Positions 43,522-51,623 of a stretch of 64,000 nucleotides of DNA are shown one piece after another; position 1 is the first letter of the stretch; every line of letters starts with the position of its first letter. The translations under genes were made by a program, and so were the position numbers. The DNA comes from CALFVT01 sp039989855 (GTDB taxonomy: Bacteria > Pseudomonadota > Alphaproteobacteria > Caulobacterales > Maricaulaceae): assembly GCA_039989855.1 (NCBI GenBank), contig JBDXGZ010000008.1:1-64000 (forward strand), in the 5' to 3' direction. Under the pieces are notes generated by a model. That model had not been told where the DNA came from. It searched no databases and was given only the letters and a program-made list of their open reading frames with translations.

Positions 43522-43959
43522 ATGTTGGATGATCTCTACAATACGGATATTTTGACGCTGTCGGCGCAGCTTGTGGATGCGCGCTTGGACGCGACTGATG
43601 GTACAGCCCTTTACGGTACAGCAAGGGAAGTGAGTAAGCTCTGCGGGTCGACGCTTGAAATTGATGTGAAGTTCGAGGACGGGCTTGTGTCGGATGTGGC
43701 TCTGCGCGTTGAAGCGTGCGCCCTCGGTCAATCGTCTGCCGCGATCTTACAAGAGGCGATTATTGGGGCGAGCTTGCAAGAGATTATAACGGCGCGCGAC
43801 GCGCTAAAGGCCATGCTGAAAGCGGGGGGTGAGCCGCCTTTGGGACGGTTTGCAAAACTCTCTTTGCTGAGGGGCGTAGCGGATTACCCCGCGCGCCATA
43901 CCTCCACTCTCCTCGCCTTTGAAGCGGCGATAAAAGCGATTGAGGCAGCACAGGTGTAA
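43522..43959 (+). CDS. IscU/NifU-N-like iron-sulfur cluster scaffold
   Basis: A 145-residue protein of the NifU N-terminal fold. The first Cys is in VSKLCGSTLEIDVKFEDG, the second in RVEACALGQSSAAILQEAI. At the third ligand site it has PARHTSTLLAFEA: the conserved His is kept but the usual Cys is Thr, so two cysteines remain. The family assembles or carries Fe-S clusters, but loss of one ligand suggests a modified role. The frame extends back to 43381 through REP sequence; ATG 43522 fits the family N terminus (MLDDLYNTDIL). The stop overlaps the yidD start by one base. Confidence 0.8.
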   Translation: MLDDLYNTDILTLSAQLVDARLDATDGTALYGTAREVSKLCGSTLEIDVKFEDGLVSDVALRVEACALGQSSAAILQEAIIGASLQEIITARDALKAMLKAGGEPPLGRFAKLSLLRGVADYPARHTSTLLAFEAAIKAIEAAQV

Positions 43960-44297
43960 TGCACCGTATTTTTACATATCCGATGTTTGCGGCGCTGTGG
44001 ATTTACAGGGCCTTCATATCGCCTATGCTGTATATGTTCGGGGTGCGGTGTCGCCATGAACCATCCTGTTCTGCCTATTCGAAAGAGGCGATTATGCGCC
44101 ACGGGCCATGGGTTGGCGGGTGGTTGACCCTTGCGAGGTTACTGCGCTGTCAGCCGTTTAAGATGCTCGGCGGCACATCTGGGGTTGATAACGTGCCGGA
44201 AACTGTTACCAACGCGCCTATATGGGCTCCGTGGAAACTCGGGGTTTGGCGACTAGATAAAGAGACAAATGACCATGATCACGATCACATTTCCTGA
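43959..44297 (+). CDS. yidD: Membrane protein insertion efficiency factor YidD
   Basis: A 112-residue YidD family protein that assists YidC-dependent membrane insertion. It has the amphipathic N terminus (IYRAFISPMLYMFGVRCRHEPSCSAYSKEAI), with the three conserved Cys, and RHGPWVGGWLTLARLLRCQPF. An extra 30-residue C-terminal tail goes past the usual core. The start overlaps the preceding gene's stop (TAATG), and its end overlaps the thrS start, so these three genes are linked. In many alphaproteobacteria yidD is next to a NifU-like gene and thrS in this same order. Confidence 0.93.
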   Translation: MHRIFTYPMFAALWIYRAFISPMLYMFGVRCRHEPSCSAYSKEAIMRHGPWVGGWLTLARLLRCQPFKMLGGTSGVDNVPETVTNAPIWAPWKLGVWRLDKETNDHDHDHIS

Positions 44298-46212
44298 TGG
44301 TAACACCCGCGAATTTGAGGCGGGCGTCACGGCAATGGCTGTGGCCAAGTCTATATCGTCTGGCCTAGCGAAAAAAGTCCTCGCCGCCAAAATCAACGGC
44401 GAGCTGCGTGATGCGTTGCGCGAAATTGAAGGCGACGCGGCGATTGAATTAATTACGGCGAAAGACCCAGAAGGCTTAGAGCTTATTCGCCATGATGCGG
44501 CGCATGTGTTGGCCGAAGCAGTGCAGGAGCTTTTCCCTGGCACGCAGGTCACAATCGGCCCCGTGATTGAAAATGGCTTTTACTATGATTTCTACCGCGA
44601 GCAACCGTTCTCGGAAGATGACTTTGCCAAGATTGAAAAAAAGATGGCCTTCATCATTAACCGCAATGATAAGTTTGAGCGGGTTGTTATGCCGCGAGAT
44701 GAAGCGATCAAGACATTTGAAGATATGGGCGAGGCTTATAAGGCGGAGCTGATCCGTGACCTGCCTGAAAGCGAAACCATTACGGTTTATAAGCAAGGCA
44801 AATGGTTTGACCTTTGCCGTGGGCCGCATTTGCCCTCAACAGGTAAGGTGGGTAAGGCGTTTAAATTAATGAAAGTCGCAGGCGCTTATTGGCGCGGCGA
44901 TAGCTCGAACCAACAATTGCAAAGAATTTACGGAACCGCTTGGGCGACCCAAGAGGAACTCGACGCGCATCTGAAGATGATTGAAGAAGCCGAAGCGCGC
45001 GACCACAGACGACTGGGTCGGCAGCTTGGTCTGTTTCATTTCCAAGAAGAAGCGCAAGGCCAAGCCTTTTGGCACGCACGCGGTTGGACGCTTTATCAAA
45101 TCTTGCTGAACTATATGCAGCGCCGCCAAAATGAATATGGCTATGAGGAAATTAAAACGCCTCAATTGATGGACCGGAAATTCTGGGAAGCGTCAGGTCA
45201 TTGGGACAAATACCGCGAGAATATGTTTGTCGCGGAAATTGCCGAAGAAGATAAAGTCCTCTCACTCAAACCAATGAATTGCCCATGCCATGTCCAAGTG
45301 TTTAATTTCGGGCAAAAGTCTTACCGTGATTTGCCGCTACGTTTGGCCGAATTTGGCTCTTGTCACCGTTATGAGCCGTCGGGTGCGCTCCACGGCTTGA
45401 TGCGTGTGCGGGCCTTTGTCCAAGACGACGGACATATTTTCTGCCGCCAAGACCAAATCACCGACGAAGTCAAATTGTTCACGGATATGCTAAAGTCAGT
45501 GTATGCCGACCTTGGATTTGATGAGGTAAAAGTGAAATTTTCAACGCGGCCTGAAACCCGCGTTGGTTCGGATGAGGTTTGGGATAACGCCGAAGCGGCG
45601 CTTGAAGAGGCGGCGAAAGCCTCAGGTCTTGATGTTGAACTAAACGAAGGGGACGGGGCATTTTACGGCCCGAAACTCGATTTTGTTTTGAAAGACGCCA
45701 TTGGCCGTGAGTGGCAAGCAGGCACGATACAGGCGGACTTTAACCTGCCAGAGCGTCTTGATGCGAGCTACGTTGGCGCGGATGACGCCAAGCATATTCC
45801 CGTCATGTTGCACCGTGCGGTGTTAGGCTCATTTGAGCGCTTCCTCGGTATCTTGATTGAGAATTACGCCGGGCGCTTCCCGCTCTGGCTCTCCCCTGTG
45901 CAGGTGGTGATCGCGACGATTACGTCTGAGGCGGATGAGTATGCGGAAGAGGTCGCAGCTAAAATGCGCGCGCTCGGTCTTCGGGTTGAAACGGATACGC
46001 GTAATGAGAAGATTAATTACAAAATCCGAGAGCTCTCTGCGGACCGTAAAATCCCTGTCATTGCCGTTGTTGGTCGCCGCGAAGCGGAAGAGGGCAAGCT
46101 CGCCCTTCGCCGCCTTGGCTCGCAAAAACAAGAAATTCTCACGCTTGATGAGGCGTTTGCAGCTTTAAGTCATGAGGCGTTGCCGCCAGACCAAAAGCGT
46201 CTAACAACGTAA
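44269..46212 (+). CDS. thrS: Threonine-tRNA ligase
   Basis: A 647-residue class II synthetase. It has the N-terminal TGS domain, the editing domain (HDAAHVLAEAVQELFPG, with the HxxxH metal site), ENGFYYDF, and catalytic motifs 2 and 3: MNCPCHVQVFNFG, FGSCHRYEPSGALHGLMRVRAF and MLHRAVLGSFERFLGILIE. The C-terminal anticodon-binding domain follows PVQVVIATIT. It overlaps the yidD 3' end by 29 bp; a second ATG two codons later is as likely. Length is normal. Confidence 0.97.
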   Translation: MTMITITFPDGNTREFEAGVTAMAVAKSISSGLAKKVLAAKINGELRDALREIEGDAAIELITAKDPEGLELIRHDAAHVLAEAVQELFPGTQVTIGPVIENGFYYDFYREQPFSEDDFAKIEKKMAFIINRNDKFERVVMPRDEAIKTFEDMGEAYKAELIRDLPESETITVYKQGKWFDLCRGPHLPSTGKVGKAFKLMKVAGAYWRGDSSNQQLQRIYGTAWATQEELDAHLKMIEEAEARDHRRLGRQLGLFHFQEEAQGQAFWHARGWTLYQILLNYMQRRQNEYGYEEIKTPQLMDRKFWEASGHWDKYRENMFVAEIAEEDKVLSLKPMNCPCHVQVFNFGQKSYRDLPLRLAEFGSCHRYEPSGALHGLMRVRAFVQDDGHIFCRQDQITDEVKLFTDMLKSVYADLGFDEVKVKFSTRPETRVGSDEVWDNAEAALEEAAKASGLDVELNEGDGAFYGPKLDFVLKDAIGREWQAGTIQADFNLPERLDASYVGADDAKHIPVMLHRAVLGSFERFLGILIENYAGRFPLWLSPVQVVIATITSEADEYAEEVAAKMRALGLRVETDTRNEKINYKIRELSADRKIPVIAVVGRREAEEGKLALRRLGSQKQEILTLDEAFAALSHEALPPDQKRLTT

Positions 46213-46217
46213 ACTAA

Positions 46218-47459
46218 ATGACGGCAGTTGACCAACATATTCATGTTCAGCCGGTCTCAACGCGTCGGCGTATAAATAGTTTTATTGTCTTGTTTTTTTT
46301 AATGCTTACCCCTGCACTGGCTCATGCAGGAGGCTTAGGTATGGCTCCGCTTGCGGCGATTATTGGCGGTGTTGGATGGCTAACAGTGACACCGTTGAAG
46401 GGTTATAGGCCTGCCACATGGATGATTTGTCTCCTTGTGTTTTTATTGTGGGCGGGTCTGACAAGTCTATGGAGCCCTTACACACAGGAGTTTTTATTAA
46501 GTAACCCTTTTAAGCTCATTATCGGGGTTTGTCTTTTTGTTGGGACGATAAAGGCTATTGCTGCGGCAAATAATCATCGCCCTCGATTCTTACGGACTCT
46601 GTTTTGGATAATTAACCTATTGATGTGTGGTTTGATTATTATTGATAGTTTATCGGGCTACGGTCTTACATTCCTGGTTGACCCTATTCGTGCAGATCAA
46701 GATGTTAATCGCAGGCTTGCCTCTGCGGAAATGAATTTAGGGCATTCTGTGACAATTTTATTGTTGTTCTTAGGTGTTATGGCCACGAGTCTTATTCAAC
46801 AGGTTAAATATGGTTGGATGCTCGCGACTCTATATTTTGGGTTACTTATGGTAGTCTCTTATTTGGCTGGCCTTGCAGTTGGGCTGCTATGTACAATATT
46901 GATTTTTATAACATTGATTGCGTCGAAATTTGCACCAGTTTTAACCCTTAAAGTCGCCATTTTTGCTGCCTTTTCTTCAATTTTATTCGCTCCCATTATA
47001 CAGTGGTTACTTCCTTTTTTACCGGTAGAAAAACTACCTCTTTCATGGGAACATCGTGTGGCCATGTGGGATTATACAGCGAACCGAATTTGGGAAGCTC
47101 CTATATGGGGGCACGGGTTTGATGCTGTCAGAACTTTTGATGATACAATGAAGTTAGGTTTGGCTGATGAGTGGCCCATCGTGTCCTTGCATCCTCATAA
47201 TGCGGGACTTCACATATGGGTTGAAACGGGTGTTATTGGAGCGGTTTTAGCGAGCCTGACAATTTTTATATTAGGACGCCGCGCGGTTGAAATCGCCCAG
47301 AGATCAAATGACTTCGCTATGGCATGTTCTTCTTTTACTATAGCTGTAACCATTATTTCAGTTGTAACTTATGGGGTTTGGCAGCATTGGTGGTGGGCGA
47401 GTTCCATCTTAGCAATCTCTATGATTTTCACATGTCACGCGTCAAAATTAAGGTCTTAG
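46218..47459 (+). CDS. O-antigen ligase / polymerase-like membrane protein
   Basis: A 413-residue polytopic membrane protein with about eleven helices and a Wzy/WaaL (O-antigen ligase) core. The periplasmic loop contains WEHRVAMWDYTANRIWEAPIWGHGFD and the diagnostic HPHNAGLHIWVETGVIGAVLASL, which holds the family His. It transfers or polymerises lipid-linked glycan. It starts 6 bp after thrS and heads a group of envelope glycan genes (GT2, ArnT-like, GT2). Its specific role, ligase versus polymerase, is not clear from the sequence. Confidence 0.85.
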   Translation: MTAVDQHIHVQPVSTRRRINSFIVLFFLMLTPALAHAGGLGMAPLAAIIGGVGWLTVTPLKGYRPATWMICLLVFLLWAGLTSLWSPYTQEFLLSNPFKLIIGVCLFVGTIKAIAAANNHRPRFLRTLFWIINLLMCGLIIIDSLSGYGLTFLVDPIRADQDVNRRLASAEMNLGHSVTILLLFLGVMATSLIQQVKYGWMLATLYFGLLMVVSYLAGLAVGLLCTILIFITLIASKFAPVLTLKVAIFAAFSSILFAPIIQWLLPFLPVEKLPLSWEHRVAMWDYTANRIWEAPIWGHGFDAVRTFDDTMKLGLADEWPIVSLHPHNAGLHIWVETGVIGAVLASLTIFILGRRAVEIAQRSNDFAMACSSFTIAVTIISVVTYGVWQHWWWASSILAISMIFTCHASKLRS

Positions 47460-47579
47460 TTAAGTATTTTGTGAGACAACTTATATTTGTAAATGTGTAA
47501 TCTTATCTTTACATCTCAACGGATGTCAATCATAGGTTTATTTCATGCCTACAGTGGGGCGGCATAGGAGGAATGATTG

Positions 47580-48485
47580 GTGGCAAGTGTTTTAGCTTTT
47601 CCGCCTGAAATAGCGCAAGTTAGAGTCAGTGTAGTCATGGTTTCATACATGACGGGACCGGCCTTATTTGAAGCAATTGCAGCTGTTTTAGAAGATCCAG
47701 ATATATGTGAACTTATTATCGTTGATAATGGAAATGAGATTGAAACGCGCCGTAAACTCGGTCTTTTTGCGGCTAGAAACAACACGATTCAAATTATTCA
47801 AGGACAGGGTAATATTGGATTCTCAAAAGCTAATAATTTAGGCGCTAAAGTTGCAACTGGGGACTATCTCTTGTTCTTGAATCCAGATGCGATATTACGC
47901 AAAGGGACTTTACGTAAACTTGTTAAATGTGGCAGCCAGTTAAAAGGGCCGTGGATTGCGGGTGCGATGTTACGATTAACGAATGGCCTCGAGCAATGCG
48001 GGGCGCGCCGAGAGCTTTTAACACCGTGGAGTGCCTTTGTTAGCTTTACGCCTTTACATAAATTGCCATTTTTCGAAACAATTCATCGTCATAATGATCC
48101 AGTCCCTACGGAGCCAATCTCTATACCCGTGGTCAGCGGGGCTTGTATGTTGATGAAGCGTACCGGTTTCGATAGTATTGGTGGGTTTGATGAAGCTTAT
48201 TTCCTACATGTGGAAGATATTGATATCTGCCGCCGTGTTGGTGAAGCGGGTGGAAAAATTTACTTTGTTCCTGATGCTGAAGTGACTCATTACGGATCAA
48301 CGAGCCGTGTGCGCCGCCAATCTGTCGAATGGCAAAAGGCAGACGGACTTGTTACTTATTTTAGGAAATACGCAAAGACGTCGTTGGGCCGTTTCTACGT
48401 GACCTTAGCAACGCCTTTCATATTTTTAACGATAATGAGCCGCGCGTGGTGGTTAGTTTTCCGTAAAGCTATTATGGGTCATTAA
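47580..48485 (+). CDS. Glycosyltransferase family 2 (rhamnosyltransferase-like)
   Basis: A GT2 protein of about 301 residues: VRVSVVMVSYMTGPALFEAIA, LIIVDNGNEIETR, GNIGFSKANNLGAKVATGDYLLFLNPDA (donor site), VSGACMLMKRTGFDSIGGFDEAYFLHVEDIDICRRVGEAG (acceptor loop) and a C-terminal hydrophobic helix. The style resembles dTDP-rhamnose-type transferases, which fits the presence of rfb genes in the window. The frame can start at TTG 47577 or GTG 47580; AGGAGG at 47566-47571 is best spaced for the GTG. Confidence 0.88.
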   Translation: MASVLAFPPEIAQVRVSVVMVSYMTGPALFEAIAAVLEDPDICELIIVDNGNEIETRRKLGLFAARNNTIQIIQGQGNIGFSKANNLGAKVATGDYLLFLNPDAILRKGTLRKLVKCGSQLKGPWIAGAMLRLTNGLEQCGARRELLTPWSAFVSFTPLHKLPFFETIHRHNDPVPTEPISIPVVSGACMLMKRTGFDSIGGFDEAYFLHVEDIDICRRVGEAGGKIYFVPDAEVTHYGSTSRVRRQSVEWQKADGLVTYFRKYAKTSLGRFYVTLATPFIFLTIMSRAWWLVFRKAIMGH

Positions 48486-48530
48486 GTAACGTCACCAATA
48501 TGTTTCACTTTGATTTGTTTTGGATGAGGT

Positions 48531-50249
48531 TTAGCAGTCACTGATTGTATAGAGCTTCAAGTCCACATCATCGCCATTGGAATAATTCACACCGCTAACC
48601 TTGCCAATCGCAGACAAACACATGCCGTTATATGCTGCTAAATCTTTTAAAGCTTTAGAGCGAGTCTCACTATCAGGTTTTTGTTCGTCTATAATCCATA
48701 TTTGTTCTGGTTGAACAGGATAGCGAGGATAGTTATCCGCTTTCTGGCCGAGAAGAACATTCGTTCCCAGATGGTAAATTAAACTCGGTTCAGTGAAATG
48801 GGGGGAGCGAATTAACGGACCACCATTACGTGGCAGTGAGATGTTTTCCTTAGCCAGTTGAGCCTCTATATTAGGTGCTATTCGAAAGCGGTCAAGATTG
48901 GGCATAACCTGAGCGTAAGTCGGAATGGATAGTCCAAGACCTGTTAAGGTGGCGCAGGTTAAACTGCGCATGATACGACCTTGGCAGGCCCAGACCGTCG
49001 TTAATAAGGCTAAAATTAGAATAAATATAGCAAGGCCATACATCCATATATTGCTTTGACCGTAAAACGCATCGGCTCCCGCGATTGTAAAAACTAAACT
49101 TGCGCTGATCATAAAAAAGATAACAGCGCCTATTATGCGGGTTTTCCCAAAAGATTTATGCGCGCTGATCTCTATAATGGCGCCCGCCATTAATAGAGCG
49201 ATCGCTGGAAAGAGGGGGAGAACATAATGAGTAAGCTTAGTCGGAACGAGCTCAAGAATTAACCAAAAAGGAATGATCCAAGCAAGCAACCAACGGCTTT
49301 GGGCGGGCTTTATGGCCTCTGCATTCACATCTGCATCTGCACCTTTTGTTGCTTTAAAACCGTAAGCAAATGCTGTGAGTAAAAATAAGGCAGCTGGCCA
49401 AAAGGTTACAAAGACTGTCAATATATAGAAGCCGGGCGGCACGCCGTGGCTCTCTTGTCCGCCTGTTAGCTTTGGTGTTAAGTCGCCTGATATCGCCGCG
49501 CCGAGAAATGTACCGCCTGTGGCTTTATGGATCATAATATACCACGGTAAAACGATGAGCCCGAAAAGACATATACCGAGAGGGTTGAAAGCAACCGACC
49601 AATTGGGGGTTGTTTTATCTAGTTTTCGCTCCCAAATTAAAATAGTTAGCCAAGCGACACTTACAATGGCTGGCAATATAGGGCCTTTGACAATGACGGC
49701 GCACCCTAAGGCTGTCCATAATATAAGCCCGTCGCGGAACTGTGTTTTGGAACATTGCGGGTCACGGAGTCGTAAAATAGCGCCAAGCGTCCAAACAGCA
49801 GCGGCACAAAGGGCCGCATCCGTTTTGGCAATATGACTTTCAAAAATAAACAAAAGGGAGGTGCCCAGAAGTAGAGCGCCGATAAAGGCCCCGCGTCGAC
49901 CATAGAGTGTTAAGCCCGCCCAATAGAGGCCGATGACAGACAAGAGACCTGCAATGACGGACGGCAGGCGGTGAACCCATATGTCACGTTTTTCGGGTGA
50001 AGAAAAAAGCTTGAGCGACGCGGTTTGTAGCCAATAGACGCCAGCAGGTTTTTTGTGGCGATCTCGATCATGGAAGCGAATGTTTACATAATCCCCGCTA
50101 TCGCGCATTTGCACGCTGGCTTGTGCAAATCGGGCTTCATCGCGGTCAATGACTTGCAGGCTTGAGAGGCCGGGTAAAGACCCTAACAAGGTGATTGCCA
50201 TAAGTATAAAGATAAGAACTGAATGGCGATATGTGTTTAAGGGCTTCAT
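48531..50249 (-). CDS. ArnT-like lipid-linked sugar glycosyltransferase (GT83/39 family)
   Basis: A 572-residue membrane enzyme with ten or more helices. The N terminus has the conserved first loop LQVIDRDEARFAQASVQMRDSGDYV and RHKKPAGVYWLQ, which hold the acidic and Lys/Pro signature of ArnT/PMT proteins. It moves a sugar from a polyprenyl phosphate to lipid A or another envelope acceptor in the periplasm. AGGAG precedes the ATG. It is divergent from a polyprenyl-phosphate GT2 that probably makes its donor. Confidence 0.88.
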   Translation of the reverse strand: MKPLNTYRHSVLIFILMAITLLGSLPGLSSLQVIDRDEARFAQASVQMRDSGDYVNIRFHDRDRHKKPAGVYWLQTASLKLFSSPEKRDIWVHRLPSVIAGLLSVIGLYWAGLTLYGRRGAFIGALLLGTSLLFIFESHIAKTDAALCAAAVWTLGAILRLRDPQCSKTQFRDGLILWTALGCAVIVKGPILPAIVSVAWLTILIWERKLDKTTPNWSVAFNPLGICLFGLIVLPWYIMIHKATGGTFLGAAISGDLTPKLTGGQESHGVPPGFYILTVFVTFWPAALFLLTAFAYGFKATKGADADVNAEAIKPAQSRWLLAWIIPFWLILELVPTKLTHYVLPLFPAIALLMAGAIIEISAHKSFGKTRIIGAVIFFMISASLVFTIAGADAFYGQSNIWMYGLAIFILILALLTTVWACQGRIMRSLTCATLTGLGLSIPTYAQVMPNLDRFRIAPNIEAQLAKENISLPRNGGPLIRSPHFTEPSLIYHLGTNVLLGQKADNYPRYPVQPEQIWIIDEQKPDSETRSKALKDLAAYNGMCLSAIGKVSGVNYSNGDDVDLKLYTISDC

Positions 50250-50266
50250 GGGACGCTCCTATCGTA

Positions 50267-50279
50267 AATTGTTACAATT
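50267..50279. repeat. AATTGT-T-ACAATT palindrome between divergent glycan genes
   Basis: A perfect 6-bp inverted repeat with one-base centre, in the 104-bp gap between the ArnT-like and GT2 genes. It could be an operator; the size is small and could arise by chance in AT-rich DNA. Confidence 0.3.
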
Positions 50280-50353
50280 GTTGAGTGAAATATCTATGCG
50301 TTTGATTGCAGCCCCGTTCCATCCGTGCCATGAGCCAAAATGAGGAGAAATAG

Positions 50354-51088
50354 ATGGATTATCATCGCCCAGAATTGTCCGTTGTTGTCCCTGTGTACAA
50401 TGAGGCGGAAAATGTTGCCACGCTTGTGGCTGAGATTGAGGCCGCTTTGTCAGGCCGTCCCTATGAAATGATCTTTGTTGATGATGCGAGTACGGACGAA
50501 ACGGCGGCTGTTTTGACAGAGTTGAAGGAGGTCTATCCTAAGCTTCGTATATTGTCTCATAAATCTAACGCAGGACAGTCTAGGGCCGTGCGCAGCGGTA
50601 TTATTGCAGCCCGCGCGACAATTATTGCGACCCTTGATGGTGACGGACAAAATGACCCCGCCGATATTCCTGCTCTGTTCAAACAACTTACCCGTAAAGA
50701 TGCTGCTGAGACCCTTCGTCTTGTGGGCGGGCGCCGAGCAAAACGTATCGATAGTGCGGCGAAGAAAATAGGTTCAAAAATTGGAAATGGTGTCAGGAGA
50801 TGGTTACTTAAAGACCAAGCCGATGATACGGGGTGCGGGATTAAAGTCTTCTCACGTGAGGCCTTTTTACGCTTGCCGTTCTTTGATCATGTTCACCGTT
50901 ATATTCCCGCTTTGATGATCCGTGAAGGCTATGAGATTGAATTTGCTGATGTCAATCACCGCTCCAGAACGCACGGCGTGTCCAAATATACGAATTTTGG
51001 ACGGCTGATGGTCTCTATTGCTGATCTTCGAGGTGTGATGTGGCTCAACCGCCGCGCCCGAAATCCGCAAGGCTGGGATGAGCTTTAA
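50354..51088 (+). CDS. Polyprenyl-phosphate glycosyltransferase (DPM1/ArnC-like GT2)
   Basis: A 244-residue GT2 enzyme without C-terminal membrane helices. It has LSVVVPVYNEAENV, MIFVDDASTDETAAVL, ATIIATLDGDGQNDPADIP (DxD-type donor site), RRWLLKDQADDTGCGIKVFSREAF and HRSRTHGVSKYTNFGRL, the pattern of dolichyl/polyprenyl-phosphate mannose or aminoarabinose synthases. It would charge undecaprenyl phosphate with a sugar for the divergent ArnT-like enzyme. GGAG 8-9 bp upstream is the ribosome binding site. Confidence 0.9.
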   Translation: MDYHRPELSVVVPVYNEAENVATLVAEIEAALSGRPYEMIFVDDASTDETAAVLTELKEVYPKLRILSHKSNAGQSRAVRSGIIAARATIIATLDGDGQNDPADIPALFKQLTRKDAAETLRLVGGRRAKRIDSAAKKIGSKIGNGVRRWLLKDQADDTGCGIKVFSREAFLRLPFFDHVHRYIPALMIREGYEIEFADVNHRSRTHGVSKYTNFGRLMVSIADLRGVMWLNRRARNPQGWDEL

Positions 51089-51187
51089 ATGGGCGAACCT
51101 TAACTTTATTAACTTCTCGTCAAGTATATCTGTTTAGTTTTGATTAACCCTGTTTGGGTGGACTAACGGTTATGAAAGGCGGGAGGT

Positions 51188-51622
51188 ATGAAAATTTTCA
51201 CAGTGTTCCCGCTTCTTTTAGCGCCTGTCTTGATTTATAACTTTATGGCGTGGAGCGGATCGGCTTTTACGAACGCTCAAGCGGTTCGAGACCGGTTGAA
51301 CGAAGACTTCCTTTTTGTCCCGATGACCTCAGGCGCAACATGGACAATTACGCCCGGCCATGCTTTGATTTGTGTCGGTCTGTTGGCGTTATTTTTTGAG
51401 CTTTTGAAAGCCACGGGAATTGGTCGCGCCGCGATTATTAATCATGCTTTTTCGATGGTGTTATTTATCGTTTGTTTGATTGAGTTTTTAATGTTTGACG
51501 CCTTTGCGACATCCGTTTTCTTCTTGATTACTTTAATGTGCCTCTTAGATGTCATGGCCGGTTTCATGGTAACTCTCGCCGCAGCTCGCCGCGATATCGG
51601 TGTTGTGAGCACGGGTGATTAA
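51188..51622 (+). CDS. Small membrane protein of unknown function
   Basis: A 144-residue protein with four predicted helices, at about 3-21, 56-76, 84-105 and 110-132. It begins MKIFTVFPLLLAPVLIYNFM. The loop after helix one is polar (NAQAVRDRLNEDFLF). GGGAGG gives a strong ribosome binding site. I do not assign a family. Its stop is one base from the EAL gene start, so the pair is cotranscribed; a role in supporting the EAL protein is only a guess. Confidence 0.75.
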   Translation: MKIFTVFPLLLAPVLIYNFMAWSGSAFTNAQAVRDRLNEDFLFVPMTSGATWTITPGHALICVGLLALFFELLKATGIGRAAIINHAFSMVLFIVCLIEFLMFDAFATSVFFLITLMCLLDVMAGFMVTLAAARRDIGVVSTGD

Positions 51623-51623
51623 T

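Noticed and set aside
43269..43532. 87-codon plus-strand frame through the REP island
   Set aside because: It is translated from palindromic repeats; the true gene starts at 43522.
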